NCBI RefSeq assembly: GCF_017571495.1
Contig: NZ_JAGETZ010000016.1
Location: 118,165-182,164 of the forward strand
From: Hymenobacter negativus
Lineage (GTDB): Bacteria; Bacteroidota; Bacteroidia; Cytophagales; Hymenobacteraceae
Reading direction: 5' to 3'
DNA: 64,000 nt
Shown: piece by piece, positions 35,175 through 44,618 of the stretch
How positions within the stretch are numbered: position 1 is the stretch's first letter
Layout: every line of letters starts with the position of its first letter
Notes under the pieces: generated by a model
Databases searched by the model: none
What the model saw: only the letters and a program-made list of their open reading frames with translations
Told to the model about the DNA's origin: nothing
Made by a program: the position numbers and the translations under genes

Positions 35175-35204
35175 TTGCCTTATGTCAAAAATCCTCTAAT
35201 TTTG
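35175..35204 (+). promoter_or_regulatory. Promoter of the tRNA-tuf unit
   Basis: TTG at 35175-35177, a 19-base spacer and TAATTTTG at 35197-35204, an exact Bacteroidota housekeeping promoter. The following bases CGACTCCTTACGAAA resemble those after the promoters at 37094 and 55275. Confidence 0.75.
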
Positions 35205-35290
35205 CGACTCCTTACGAAACACTACTGCTTCAGCGGTCAGCAAATCGAGAGGGAAGCGCCTCTCGGTAATCGGCCGTGAAGCACCAAATT

Positions 35291-35370
35291 GGGGGTATCG
35301 CATAGCGGCAATTGCGGGTGACTGTAACTCACCTCCTTCGGGTTCATAGGTTCGAGTCCTGTTACCCCCA
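35291..35370 (+). tRNA. tRNA-Tyr (GTA)
   Basis: Acceptor stem GGGGGTA with TACCCCC and discriminator A35370. Anticodon stem GGTGA/TCACC encloses CTGTAAC with anticodon GTA at 35324-35326. A long variable arm marks the class II tRNA type. CCA is not encoded. Confidence 0.95.
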
Positions 35371-35391
35371 CTTTTTTACATGAGGCCATCT

Positions 35392-35464
35392 GCGGGAGTA
35401 GCTCAGTTGGTAGAGCGGCAGCCTTCCAAGCTGCAGGTCGCGGGTTCGAACCTCGTCTCCCGCT
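35392..35464 (+). tRNA. tRNA-Gly (TCC)
   Basis: Acceptor GCGGGAG pairs with CTCCCGC; discriminator T35464. Anticodon stem GCAGC/GCTGC, loop CTTCCAA, anticodon TCC at 35425-35427. T-arm GCGGGTTCGAACCTCGT. Confidence 0.95.
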
Positions 35465-35555
35465 CATTCTGGTAGCTGTTAGCATTTAGCTGACAGTTGC
35501 TAGGTTTGAAGAACAAAAGGCTAGCAGCTAACGGCTGTAAGCTCAAAAGGAATAA

Positions 35556-35627
<72 letters not shown>

Positions 35628-35800
35628 CAGATTATTACACAAGTCCAGCAGTCGGAATTATTCCGACCGCTGGCTCGGTTCTCTCAGGCAAGCGACGCAC
35701 AGTTTTCTATTACAGTAGGGGCTGAGTCTCGCTTTCTTCGTGTAGGGTCCGATTTTTACCTCTCAAATTCACTTCACCACCTCTTTTTTTACTCTTTACA

Positions 35801-36991
35801 ATGGCTAAAGAAAATTTCGACCGGTCCAAGCCGCACGTAAACATCGGTACCATCGGCCACGTCGACCACGGCAAGACCACCCTGACCGCTGCTATCACCA
35901 TGGTGCTGGCTAACCAGGGCTTGGCCGAAAAGCGTGACTTCTCTTCGATTGACAATGCTCCCGAAGAAAAAGAGCGTGGTATCACCATCAACACCGCTCA
36001 CGTAGAGTACTCCACCAAAAACCGTCACTACGCTCACGTTGACTGCCCCGGTCACGCTGACTACGTGAAGAACATGGTAACGGGTGCTGCACAAATGGAC
36101 GGCGCTATCCTCGTGGTAGCTGCTACCGACGGCCCGATGCCCCAGACCCGTGAGCACATCCTGCTCGCTCGTCAGGTAGGTGTTCCCCAGCTGGTGGTGT
36201 TCATGAACAAAGTAGACATGGTGGATGACCCCGAGCTCCTCGAGCTGGTGGAAATGGAAATTCGCGAACTCCTCTCGTTCTATGACTTCGACGGCGACAA
36301 CATTCCGGTTATCCAGGGTTCGGCCCTCGGCGGCCTGAACGGCGATGCCAACTGGGTTCCCAAAATCAACGAGTTGATGGACGCAGTTGACTCGTTCATT
36401 CCGATTCCTGCTCGTCTGACCGACCTGCCCTTCCTGATGCCTGTTGAGGACGTGTTCTCGATTACTGGCCGTGGCACTGTTGCTACTGGTCGTATCGAGC
36501 GCGGCATCATCAACTCGGGTGAGCAAGTTGACATCTTGGGTATGGGCGCTGCTGCCGGCCTGAAGTCGACGGTTACGGGTGTGGAAATGTTCCGCAAAAT
36601 CCTCGACCGTGGTGAAGCTGGTGACAACGTAGGTCTGCTGCTCCGCGGCATTGAAAAAGAAGCCATCCGTCGCGGCATGGTTATCTGCAAGCCCGGTTCG
36701 GTAACCCCCCACCAGAAGTTCAAGGCTGAGGTGTACGTTCTCTCGAAAGAGGAAGGCGGCCGCCATACCCCGTTCTTCAACAACTACCGTCCGCAGTTCT
36801 ACCTGCGTACTACCGACGTTACCGGCATCATCTCCCTCCCCGAGGGCGTTGAAATGGTAATGCCCGGCGACAACATCACTATCACCGTTGAGCTCATCAA
36901 CAAGGTGGCAATGGAGAAAGGCCTTCGTTTCGCTATCCGTGAGGGTGGCCGTACGGTAGGTGCCGGTCAGGTAACCGAAGTTCTCGACTAA
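35801..36991 (+). CDS. tuf: Elongation factor Tu
   Basis: 396 residues. G1 GHVDHGKTTLTAAI, switch region RGITINTAHVEY, G3 DCPGHADY, G4 NKVD and G5 GSAL are all intact. The beta-barrel domains 2 and 3 follow (VFSITGRGTVATGRIERG; RTTDVTGIISLPEGVEM). It brings aminoacyl-tRNA to the ribosome with GTP. It follows three tRNA genes on one likely transcript and ends at a strong terminator. It is the only tuf in the window and is not linked to fusA. Confidence 0.98.
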   Translation: MAKENFDRSKPHVNIGTIGHVDHGKTTLTAAITMVLANQGLAEKRDFSSIDNAPEEKERGITINTAHVEYSTKNRHYAHVDCPGHADYVKNMVTGAAQMDGAILVVAATDGPMPQTREHILLARQVGVPQLVVFMNKVDMVDDPELLELVEMEIRELLSFYDFDGDNIPVIQGSALGGLNGDANWVPKINELMDAVDSFIPIPARLTDLPFLMPVEDVFSITGRGTVATGRIERGIINSGEQVDILGMGAAAGLKSTVTGVEMFRKILDRGEAGDNVGLLLRGIEKEAIRRGMVICKPGSVTPHQKFKAEVYVLSKEEGGRHTPFFNNYRPQFYLRTTDVTGIISLPEGVEMVMPGDNITITVELINKVAMEKGLRFAIREGGRTVGAGQVTEVLD

Positions 36992-37009
36992 GCTCCGGCT
37001 TAGCAGCGT

Positions 37010-37049
37010 AAAAAAAGCCGCTCTCGAAATCTCGGGAGCGGCTTTTTTT
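37010..37049 (+). terminator. tuf terminator
   Basis: A7-GCCGCTC (37010-37023) pairs exactly with GAGCGGC-T7 (37036-37049). The inner TCG/CGG extends the stem with one wobble pair. Confidence 0.92.
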
Positions 37050-37071
37050 GCGCTGAAACAGAAGCAAGTAT

Positions 37072-37101
37072 TTGTTTTTTATTCTGTTTCTCTTACCTTT
37101 G
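37072..37101 (+). promoter_or_regulatory. Promoter of tRNA-Trp-secE-nusG operon
   Basis: TTG at 37072-37074, a 19-base spacer, TACCTTTG at 37094-37101. The initial transcribed sequence CACTCCCTTTAGCGAAA is shared, with one indel, with the rplC promoter. Confidence 0.8.
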
Positions 37102-37142
37102 CACTCCCTTTAGCGAAATACGCTACTGGGATGTGTCTTTAC

Positions 37143-37213
37143 ACGAGTGTAGTTCAAGGGTAGAATAGAGGTCTCCAAAACCTTTGATGGGAGTTCGAAT
37201 CTCTCCACTCGTG
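37143..37213 (+). tRNA. tRNA-Trp (CCA)
   Basis: Acceptor ACGAGTG with CACTCGT, discriminator G37213. Anticodon stem GAGGT/ACCTT, loop CTCCAAA, anticodon CCA at 37175-37177. It sits directly upstream of secE, the order usual in Bacteroidota. Confidence 0.95.
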
Positions 37214-37276
37214 CAATCCGGGCCGTTGGTCCACTCCATGTTGTTTTCAGCGGCAACGCTGTTTTTTTTTCATCCA

Positions 37277-37471
37277 ATGGACAAACTGAGCAATTATTTC
37301 CGCGCCACCATCGAGGAAATGCGCTACAACGTAACGTGGCCTTCCACGACTGAGTTGCAGAAAAGCGCTGGCCTTGTGCTGGTGGGCTCGCTAGTGTTTG
37401 CCGTGGTAGTAGGTGTCATGGATGTCAGCTTTGAGTCGGTACTGAAAGCTTTTTATAACTCGTTTCGCTAA
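37277..37471 (+). CDS. secE: Preprotein translocase subunit SecE
   Basis: 64 residues from ATG 37277 (MDKLSNYFRATIEEM). The in-frame extension to 37184 would run into tRNA-Trp, so it is rejected. It has an amphipathic N-terminal helix with the conserved VTWPSTTELQKSA, then one membrane helix (GLVLVGSLVFAVVVGVMDV). It clamps SecY in the inner membrane. nusG follows after 12 bases. Confidence 0.95.
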   Translation: MDKLSNYFRATIEEMRYNVTWPSTTELQKSAGLVLVGSLVFAVVVGVMDVSFESVLKAFYNSFR

Positions 37472-37483
37472 TCAGCAAATAAG

Positions 37484-38050
37484 ATGAGCGAATTGAAATG
37501 GTACGTGGTCCGCTCAGTGAGCGGCCAGGAGAAGAAAGCAAAGAACTATCTCGAAACCGAGTTGGCGCGCCACAACCTCACTACCTACGTGCCTCAGGTA
37601 CTGATTCCGGTAGAAAAGGTGTTCGAGATGCGCAACGGTAAAAAGCGCGTTCGTGAGCGGAACCTCTATCCTGGTTACATCCTCATCGAAGCGGAGCTAG
37701 GCCACGGTGAAGTCGACCACATCATCACCAGCACACCCGGTGTAATTGGTTTCCTCGGGGACAAAGACAAAAAAGACGCGGCCAACAACAAGCCTGTGCC
37801 GCTGCACATCACGGAAGTGAATCGCATCCTCGGCATCGTGGATGAGGCCGAGCAGCAAGCCGACGCTACCCTCGACAAGCCTTACGTAGTAGGCGAACTC
37901 GTGAAAGTGGTCGACGGCCCTTTCAACGGCTTCTCCGGCAACGTGGACGAGGTGTTTGAAGAGCGCAAGAAGCTCAATGTGGTGGTGAAGATTTTCGGCC
38001 GTTCGCAGCCGGTAGAACTGAGCTACACCCAAGTAGAAAAAGAAGCATAA
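37484..38050 (+). CDS. nusG: Transcription termination/antitermination factor NusG
   Basis: 188 residues. The NGN domain starts MSELKWYVVRSVSGQEKKAK and includes NLYPGYILIEAELG. The KOW domain is VKVVDGPFNGFSGNVDEVFE with KLNVVVKIFGRSQPVEL. A linker insertion (KDKKDAANNKPVPLHITEV) separates them. It binds RNA polymerase and couples it to the ribosome or Rho. Confidence 0.97.
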   Translation: MSELKWYVVRSVSGQEKKAKNYLETELARHNLTTYVPQVLIPVEKVFEMRNGKKRVRERNLYPGYILIEAELGHGEVDHIITSTPGVIGFLGDKDKKDAANNKPVPLHITEVNRILGIVDEAEQQADATLDKPYVVGELVKVVDGPFNGFSGNVDEVFEERKKLNVVVKIFGRSQPVELSYTQVEKEA

Positions 38051-38053
38051 AAG

Positions 38054-38086
38054 AACGTCATGCAGAGCATCGCGAAGCATGACGTT
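38054..38086 (+). repeat. Palindrome in the nusG-rplK spacer
   Basis: AACGTCATGC (38054-38063) and its exact complement (38077-38086), 13-base loop, followed by TTTAG. It may be a weak terminator or attenuator. The remaining 121 bases to rplK show no gene; an L11/L1 operon leader could lie there. Confidence 0.65.
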
Positions 38087-38207
38087 TTAGTGTATTAAAT
38101 ATATCCACGCCGATTATTCGCTCCGGGTCGGTGGGGCTTCCAACAGGAGTTTTCAATACTGAGGCAAGCGCGAGTTACGACGCAGGAGCCACAGCCAAAC
38201 CAATCAA

Positions 38208-38651
38208 ATGGCCAAAGAAATCAGAGGTTATCTGCGTCTGCAGATAAAGGGAGGCGCCGCGAACCCTTCGCCGCCGGTAGGACCTGCACTTGGTAGCAAA
38301 GGCTTGAACATCATGGAGTTTTGCAAGCAGTTTAATGCTCGCACCCAAGATAAAGCCGGCCAAGTTTGTCCTGTACTCATCACCATGTACACCGACAAGT
38401 CGTTCGACTTCGTGGTGAAGACGGCACCGGCTCCGGTGCTGCTCATGGAAGCTGCCAAGTTGCAGAGCGGTTCGAAAGAGCCAAACCGTAACAAAGTAGG
38501 TTCCGTGACGTGGGACCAAGTACGCACTATCGCCGAAACTAAAATGGTTGACTTAAACGCCTTCAAGGTGGAAGCAGCTATGAAGCAGGTGGCAGGTACA
38601 GCCCGCAGTATGGGTATTACCATCAAGGGCGATTCTCCTTTTGCTGAATAA
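38208..38651 (+). CDS. rplK: 50S ribosomal protein L11
   Basis: 147 residues. Proline-rich N-terminal signature GGAANPSPPVGPALGSKGLN, which forms the thiostrepton/GTPase-centre contact. The C-terminal rRNA-binding domain includes DLNAFKVEAAMKQVAGTARS and MGITIKGD. It binds the 23S GTPase-associated centre. First of the L11-L1-L10-L12 group. Confidence 0.97.
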   Translation: MAKEIRGYLRLQIKGGAANPSPPVGPALGSKGLNIMEFCKQFNARTQDKAGQVCPVLITMYTDKSFDFVVKTAPAPVLLMEAAKLQSGSKEPNRNKVGSVTWDQVRTIAETKMVDLNAFKVEAAMKQVAGTARSMGITIKGDSPFAE

Positions 38652-38670
38652 TTAAACGGAGAACGAACAG

Positions 38671-39369
38671 ATGGCACAAATAAGCAAAAAGCGCAAGGAA
38701 GCCCTTGCCAAACACGACCTGACGCAAATGCGCAGCCTGGTGGAAGCCGCAGTTGTGGTGAAGGACATTACCTACACCAAATTCGATGCTTCAGTAGATA
38801 TTGACGTTCGCCTCGGCGTGGACCCCCGCAAAGCGGACCAGATGGTTCGTGGCGTGGCTACCCTGCCCCACGGCACCGGTAAAACCGTTCGCGTTCTGGC
38901 GCTCGTGACTCCCGACAAGGAGGCAGAAGCTCTGGCCGCCGGCGCCGACTTTGTAGGTTTGGACGACTATATCTCGAAAATCGAAAAAGGCTGGACCGAC
39001 ATCGACGTAATCATCACCATGCCCGCCGTAATGGCTAAGGTAGGTCGTCTGGGCCGTGTGCTCGGCCCCCGTGGTCTGATGCCGAACCCGAAGTCGGGCA
39101 CCGTAACGACCGACGTAGCCAAGGCTGTGCAGGAAGTGAAAGCTGGTAAAATCGACTTCAAAGTTGATAAAACCGGTATCATCCACTGCTCGGTTGGTAA
39201 AGTATCGTTCGATCCGAAGATGCTGGCCGAAAACGCCCTGGAAGTAATCCAGACGTTGGGTCGCCTGAAGCCTTCTTCGTCGAAAGGCACCTACATCAAG
39301 AGCATCACGCTCTCGAGCACGATGTCGCCCGCCGTTCCGGTGGACAGCCAAGTAAATTCCGCTAGCTAA
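38671..39369 (+). CDS. rplA: 50S ribosomal protein L1
   Basis: 232 residues. The signature LGRVLGPRGLMPNPKSGTVT lies near the middle, with VDIDVRLGVDPRKADQMVRG before it and IIHCSVGKVSFDPKMLAENA after it. It builds the mobile L1 stalk and typically represses its own operon by binding the leader mRNA. 19 bases from rplK, 15 bases from rplJ. Confidence 0.97.
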   Translation: MAQISKKRKEALAKHDLTQMRSLVEAAVVVKDITYTKFDASVDIDVRLGVDPRKADQMVRGVATLPHGTGKTVRVLALVTPDKEAEALAAGADFVGLDDYISKIEKGWTDIDVIITMPAVMAKVGRLGRVLGPRGLMPNPKSGTVTTDVAKAVQEVKAGKIDFKVDKTGIIHCSVGKVSFDPKMLAENALEVIQTLGRLKPSSSKGTYIKSITLSSTMSPAVPVDSQVNSAS

Positions 39370-39384
39370 TTAAACCAACCAAAC

Positions 39385-39933
39385 ATGACCCGGGAAGAAA
39401 AACAAGCCCTCGTGGATGAGTTGAGCGGAAAGATGCAATCGCACAACTCGTTCTACATTGTCGATGCTTCGGTAATGTCGGTAGCGAAAATCAACGACTT
39501 CCGTCGCCTGGCGTTCAACCGCGGCCTGGAATACAAGGTGTACAAAAACACCTTCATCCGGAAAGCACTGGACACCCTCGGCCACGACACGTCGGAAATG
39601 GATGCCGCGCTGAAAGGCCAGTCGGGCGTTCTGTTCTCTACGGAGAGCGGCTCGGCTCCTGCCAAAATGCTGCGCGACTTCTACAAAGCCCAAGCTTACC
39701 CCCGCGGTGTTGAGCCCAAGCCCGTGCTGAAAGGTGCTTATGTGGATGCCAGCATCTACATCGGCTCGAACCAGCTCGAAGGCCTGACCACCATCAAAGG
39801 CAAGCAGGAACTGCTCGGTGAACTCATCGGTCTGCTCCAGTCGCCCGCCAAGAACGTTATCTCTGCTCTGTCGAGCGGTGGCAACAAACTGGCCGGTATC
39901 CTCAAAACCCTCAGCGAAAAAGAGGCCGCGTAG
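39385..39933 (+). CDS. rplJ: 50S ribosomal protein L10
   Basis: 182 residues. The N-terminal rRNA-binding domain has EEKQALVDELSGKMQSHNSF and VYKNTFIRKALDTLG. The C-terminal helix, which docks L12 dimers, is GELIGLLQSPAKNVISALSS onward and ends in LKTLSEKEAA. Base of the stalk that recruits translation GTPases. Confidence 0.96.
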   Translation: MTREEKQALVDELSGKMQSHNSFYIVDASVMSVAKINDFRRLAFNRGLEYKVYKNTFIRKALDTLGHDTSEMDAALKGQSGVLFSTESGSAPAKMLRDFYKAQAYPRGVEPKPVLKGAYVDASIYIGSNQLEGLTTIKGKQELLGELIGLLQSPAKNVISALSSGGNKLAGILKTLSEKEAA

Positions 39934-39995
39934 CCCGCTGCTTTTTCGCATTCCAATCAAATTTTCAACAACACTTTTTTAAATAATCTACAGAA

Positions 39996-40376
39996 ATGGC
40001 AGATTTGAAAGCATTCGCTGAGCAGCTTGTAAACCTGACGGTGAAAGAAGTAAACGAATTGGCAGGCATCCTGAAGGACGAGTACGGCATCGAGCCCGCT
40101 GCTGCTGCTCCCGTAATGATGGCTGGTGGCGGTGGCGCTGCTGCTGAAGAGGCTCCCGAAGAAAAGACGTCGTTTGACGTTATCCTGAAGGCTGCTGGTG
40201 GTGCTAAGCTGGCTGTAGTTAAACTGGTAAAAGACCTGACCGGTCTGGGCCTGAAAGAAGCCAAAGAACTGGTTGACGGTGCTCCCAAGCCTCTGAAAGA
40301 AGGCGTAACCAAAGACGAGGCTGAGTCGCTGAAAAAGCAGCTTGAAGAAGCCGGTGCTGAAGTAGAAGTCAAGTAG
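39996..40376 (+). CDS. rplL: 50S ribosomal protein L7/L12
   Basis: 126 residues. The N-terminal dimer helix (LKAFAEQLVNLTVKEVNELA) leads to an Ala/Gly hinge (AAAAPVMMAGGGGAAAEEAP). The factor-binding C-terminal domain follows (KTSFDVILKAAGGAKLAVVK; KEAKELVDGAPKPLKEGV). Normal length. An attenuator hairpin lies 44 bases downstream, before rpoB. Confidence 0.97.
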   Translation: MADLKAFAEQLVNLTVKEVNELAGILKDEYGIEPAAAAPVMMAGGGGAAAEEAPEEKTSFDVILKAAGGAKLAVVKLVKDLTGLGLKEAKELVDGAPKPLKEGVTKDEAESLKKQLEEAGAEVEVK

Positions 40377-40420
40377 TTTCTGCTCCTGAAGCATCTCTGG
40401 ACCCGCTTCAAATAAGGATT

Positions 40421-40448
40421 AGACCTGGCAACTTAGCCAGGTCTTTTC
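40421..40448 (+). terminator. Attenuator/terminator between rplL and rpoB
   Basis: Stem AGACCTGGC (40421-40429) with GCCAGGTCT (40436-40444), 6-base loop, then TTTCC. A second 8-bp hairpin AAGCGCGA/TCGCGCTT lies at 40467-40492. Together they fit the partial transcription stop that lowers rpoBC relative to rplJL in many bacteria (inference). Confidence 0.75.
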
Positions 40449-40622
40449 CTGTTTGTAGTATGTCAAAAGCGCGAGCTACCAAGTTCGCGCTTCTTTGCGT
40501 CGGCTAACCATACTGTTTTTTAGTTGGTTAAGGAGTGGGAAGTTTTGCTTTCCGTTGCCGACGGGCCGCCACCTTGGCCTCCTTTATTACGCTTCTGTGT
40601 CCATCTTTTAATCCCCAACGCA

Positions 40623-43600
40623 TTGGCTACACCGAAAGCAACGACGGCTGCCCTGAAGAAAACGGCCGCCGAGCGAATCAATTTCGCCAAGATTAAGAAG
40701 GTTATTGAGTACCCGGACTTTCTGGACGTGCAGGTTCGCTCGTTCCAGGAATTCTTTCAGTTGGAAACCGCTGCTGAGCGTCGTTCTAACGAAGGATTGT
40801 TCAAAGTGTTCGCCGAGAACTTTCCGATTTCGGACTCGCGCGAAAACTTCGTGCTCAACTTTATCGATTATCACGTCGACCCACCGAAATATTCGGTTGA
40901 CGAGTGCATCGACCGTGGTTTGACTTATTCGGTTCCGCTGAAAGCCAAGCTGCGTTTGATTTGCAATGATAAGGACAACGAGGACTTCGAGACGATTGAG
41001 CAGGAGGTGTTCCTCGGGAATATCCCTTACATGACCGTGAAGGGCTCGTTCGTTATCAACGGCGCCGAGCGCGTTATCGTATCGCAGCTGCACCGCTCGC
41101 CGGGCGTATTCTTCGCCCAGAGCAAGCACACGAACGGTACTAAGTTGTATTCGGCTCGTATTATTCCGTTCAAAGGTTCGTGGATTGAATTCGCTACGGA
41201 CGTGAACAACGTGATGTACGCGTACATCGACCGGAAGAAGAAATTCCCGGTGACGACGCTGCTTCGCGCCATCGGCTACGGCACCGACAAAGATATCCTC
41301 GACCTATTCGGGCTGTCGGAAGAAGTGAAGGCCGATAAGAAAAACCTTAAGAAAGTGGTGGGCCGCAAGCTGGCTGCCCGGGTGCTGCGCACCTGGACGG
41401 AAGACTTCGTGGACGAGGACACCGGCGAAGTGGTGTCCATCGACCGCAACGAAGTGTTGCTGGAACGCGATGCCACGATTGAGGACGCAGACATCGACGT
41501 GATTCTGGAGGCCGGCGCCAAGTCGGTAATCCTGCACCGTGAAAACGTGAACATTGCGGACTTCGCAATTATCTACAACACGCTGCAAAAGGACAACTCC
41601 AACTCGGAGAAAGAAGCTGTTGAGCAGATTTACCGCCAACTCCGGAACACGGAGGCTCCTGACGAAGAAACTGCCCGCGACATCATCCAGAAATTGTTCT
41701 TCTCGGACAAGCGCTATGACCTCGGAGAGGTTGGCCGCTACCGGATTAACAAGAAGCTGCAAATTGGCATGGAGCAGGAGTCGCGCGTGCTGACCAATGA
41801 GGATATTGTTCTCATCGTGAAGTACCTGATTGGTCTCATCAACTCCAAGGCCATTGTCGACGACATTGACCACTTGAGCAACCGCCGCGTGCGCACCGTA
41901 GGGGAGCAGCTCTACGCACAGTTCGGCGTGGGCCTAGCCCGTATGGCGCGTACCATCAAGGAGCGCATGAACGTGCGTGACAACGAAGACTTCAAGCCGG
42001 TAGACCTAATTAACGCCCGTACCCTGTCGAGCGTTATCAACTCGTTCTTTGGTACGAACCAGCTGTCGCAGTTCATGGACCAAACCAACCCGCTGGCCGA
42101 AGTGACGCACAAGCGTCGCGTATCGGCACTCGGGCCGGGAGGTCTGTCGCGTGAGCGCGCTGGTTTCGAAGTACGTGACGTTCACTACACCCACTACGGC
42201 CGTCTTTGCACCATTGAAACGCCTGAAGGCCCGAACATCGGTCTGATTTCGTCGCTGTGCGTGCACGCTCGTGTGAATGCTATGGGCTTCATTGAGACTC
42301 CTTACCGCGACGTGAAAGCCGGCAAGGTAGACATGAGCGAGAACGTGAAGTTCCTGACCGCTGAGGAAGAGGATACGCACCACATCGCACAGGCCAACTC
42401 CCTGTTGGACGATAGTGGCAAACTGACTCAAGAACTAGTAAAGGGCCGTTTTGAAGGTGACTTCCCCGTGGTTAGCCCGGATGAGTACACCTACATGGAT
42501 GTGGCTCCGAACCAGATTGTATCGGTAGCTGCATCGCTGATTCCATTCTTAGAGCACGATGACGCCAACCGTGCGCTCATGGGCTCGAACATGCAACGTC
42601 AGGCTGTGCCATTGCTCCGTCCCGAGGCTCCGATTGTGGGTACAGGTTTGGAAGCGCGCATTGCTAGCGACTCGCGCACACTGATTATGGCGGAAGGCGA
42701 AGGTGTAATTGACTTCGTGGACGCTAATAAAATCGTGGTGAAGTACGACCTCACGGAGGACGACATCATGGTGAGCTTCGATGCCGAGCGTATCACTTAC
42801 GACCTCATCAAGTTCCGTCGTACTAACCAAGATACCTGCCTCAACCTGACGCCGCTCGTGAAGCGCGGCGAGCGGGTAACAAAAGGCCAGGCGCTTTGCG
42901 AAGGCTACGGCACCAACCAAGGCGAACTCGCCTTGGGGCGCAACATGCAGGTGGCGTTTATGCCGTGGCAGGGCTACAATTTCGAGGATGCCATCGTCAT
43001 CTCGGAGCGTGTAGTTCGCGACGACATCTTTACTTCAATTCACATCGAGGAGTTTGAGTTGGAAGTTCGCGAGACCAAGCGTGGCGAAGAAGAACTGACT
43101 TCGGAGATTCCGAACGTGAGTGAAGAAGCCGTGCGCAACCTCGACGACAACGGCATCATCCGCCTCGGCGCGGAGGTGAAGGAAGGCGACATTCTGATTG
43201 GTAAAATCACGCCGAAAGGCGAGACGGACCCGACTCCAGAAGAGAAGCTGCTCCGCGCCATCTTTGGCGATAAGGCCGGTGATGTGAAGGACGCTTCGCT
43301 TAAAGCGCCGCCCTCCTTGCAGGGTGTGGTTATCGGCACTAAATTGTTCTCGCGTCCTAAAAAAGACAAAAACCTCCGGGCCAAGTCGAAGAAGGAAGTG
43401 GAAGACCTCAAGTCGACCTACGCGCAGGAACTGCGTGGCGTGAAAGCTATCATGATTGACAAGCTGGTGCAATTGCTGGAAGGCAAAACGTCGCAGGGCA
43501 TCAAGCACCGCTTCGGCGAGGAGATGATTGCTAAGGGCGTGAAGTTCAACCGCAAGAACATCACTGAGGGCATGTTCCCCGAGAAGAACCCTTACAAGGA

Positions 43601-44522
43601 CGAAAGCAACTACGCCGTTCCGGAAGAAGTGAACCTGTTCAAAGACCTGATTCTGGAAGGCTGGACGGCTGATACCCGTGTGAATGGTCTGGTGCTGGAG
43701 CTTGTGCGTAACTATGCTAAGCGCCGCAACACCATCACTGCGAAATTCAAGCGTCAGCGCTTCACTTTGGAAGTAGGCGACGAACTGCCTGCTGGCATCG
43801 TGCAGTTAGCCAAAGTTTACATCGCCAAAAAGCGCAAGCTGAAGGTAGGTGATAAAATGGCCGGCCGTCACGGCAACAAAGGGGTGGTGGCCCGCATCGT
43901 GCGTGATGAGGACATGCCTTTCCTACCTGACGGCACGCCGATGGACATTGTGCTGAACCCGCTTGGTGTACCAAGCCGGATGAACATCGGTCAGATTTAT
44001 GAGACGGTACTTGGCTGGGCTGGTCTGAAAATGGGGCGTACGTATTCGACTCCCATATTCGACGGTGCTACCGAGGACGAAGTAGCTCGTGAGTTGACCG
44101 AGGCTGGCTTGCCCGACTGGGGCCGTGCTTATCTGCACGATGGCTTGAGTGGCGACCGTTTTGACCAACCCGTAACGGTGGGCGTGATTTACATGCTCAA
44201 GCTTGGTCACTTGGTTGACGACAAAATGCACGCTCGTTCCATCGGGCCGTACTCGCTCATCACGCAGCAGCCGCTGGGTGGTAAGGCACAGTTCGGTGGC
44301 CAGCGCTTCGGCGAAATGGAAGTTTGGGCACTGGAGGCCTTTGGTGCTTCTAACGTCCTTCAGGAAATCCTGACTGTGAAGTCGGATGACGTGGTGGGCC
44401 GTGCTAAAGCGTATGAAGCCATTGTGAAAGGCGACATTCTGCCTAAACCGAACATCCCCGAGTCGTTCAATGTGTTGCTCCACGAACTCCGTGGTCTGGC
44501 ACTTGAAATCACGATGGATTAA
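40623..44522 (+). CDS. rpoB: RNA polymerase beta subunit, TTG start
   Basis: 1299 residues if started at TTG 40623. Translation then reads MATPKATTAALKKTAAERIN, followed by the conserved INFAKIKKVIEYPDFLDVQ. The frame is open farther upstream, but those residues are junk-like (GPPPWPPLLRF) and cover the leader. The next downstream starts lie inside conserved sequence. The rifampicin pocket is wild-type in appearance (NQLSQFMDQTNPLAEVTHKR, then RVSALGPGGLSRERAGFEVR). The catalytic and beta-prime contacts are present: GYNFEDAIVISERVVRDD, KMAGRHGNKGVVARI and GGKAQFGGQRFGEMEVWALE. Confidence 0.97.
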   Translation: MATPKATTAALKKTAAERINFAKIKKVIEYPDFLDVQVRSFQEFFQLETAAERRSNEGLFKVFAENFPISDSRENFVLNFIDYHVDPPKYSVDECIDRGLTYSVPLKAKLRLICNDKDNEDFETIEQEVFLGNIPYMTVKGSFVINGAERVIVSQLHRSPGVFFAQSKHTNGTKLYSARIIPFKGSWIEFATDVNNVMYAYIDRKKKFPVTTLLRAIGYGTDKDILDLFGLSEEVKADKKNLKKVVGRKLAARVLRTWTEDFVDEDTGEVVSIDRNEVLLERDATIEDADIDVILEAGAKSVILHRENVNIADFAIIYNTLQKDNSNSEKEAVEQIYRQLRNTEAPDEETARDIIQKLFFSDKRYDLGEVGRYRINKKLQIGMEQESRVLTNEDIVLIVKYLIGLINSKAIVDDIDHLSNRRVRTVGEQLYAQFGVGLARMARTIKERMNVRDNEDFKPVDLINARTLSSVINSFFGTNQLSQFMDQTNPLAEVTHKRRVSALGPGGLSRERAGFEVRDVHYTHYGRLCTIETPEGPNIGLISSLCVHARVNAMGFIETPYRDVKAGKVDMSENVKFLTAEEEDTHHIAQANSLLDDSGKLTQELVKGRFEGDFPVVSPDEYTYMDVAPNQIVSVAASLIPFLEHDDANRALMGSNMQRQAVPLLRPEAPIVGTGLEARIASDSRTLIMAEGEGVIDFVDANKIVVKYDLTEDDIMVSFDAERITYDLIKFRRTNQDTCLNLTPLVKRGERVTKGQALCEGYGTNQGELALGRNMQVAFMPWQGYNFEDAIVISERVVRDDIFTSIHIEEFELEVRETKRGEEELTSEIPNVSEEAVRNLDDNGIIRLGAEVKEGDILIGKITPKGETDPTPEEKLLRAIFGDKAGDVKDASLKAPPSLQGVVIGTKLFSRPKKDKNLRAKSKKEVEDLKSTYAQELRGVKAIMIDKLVQLLEGKTSQGIKHRFGEEMIAKGVKFNRKNITEGMFPEKNPYKDESNYAVPEEVNLFKDLILEGWTADTRVNGLVLELVRNYAKRRNTITAKFKRQRFTLEVGDELPAGIVQLAKVYIAKKRKLKVGDKMAGRHGNKGVVARIVRDEDMPFLPDGTPMDIVLNPLGVPSRMNIGQIYETVLGWAGLKMGRTYSTPIFDGATEDEVARELTEAGLPDWGRAYLHDGLSGDRFDQPVTVGVIYMLKLGHLVDDKMHARSIGPYSLITQQPLGGKAQFGGQRFGEMEVWALEAFGASNVLQEILTVKSDDVVGRAKAYEAIVKGDILPKPNIPESFNVLLHELRGLALEITMD

Positions 44523-44618
44523 TTAGTTGTCGGTTGCGTACTATCAGTTGTTTGTTTTACAACCGAACTGGCAGTAAGCAATCGACAGCTAACAAACTGC
44601 CAAGCAACAGGAGTCGCA

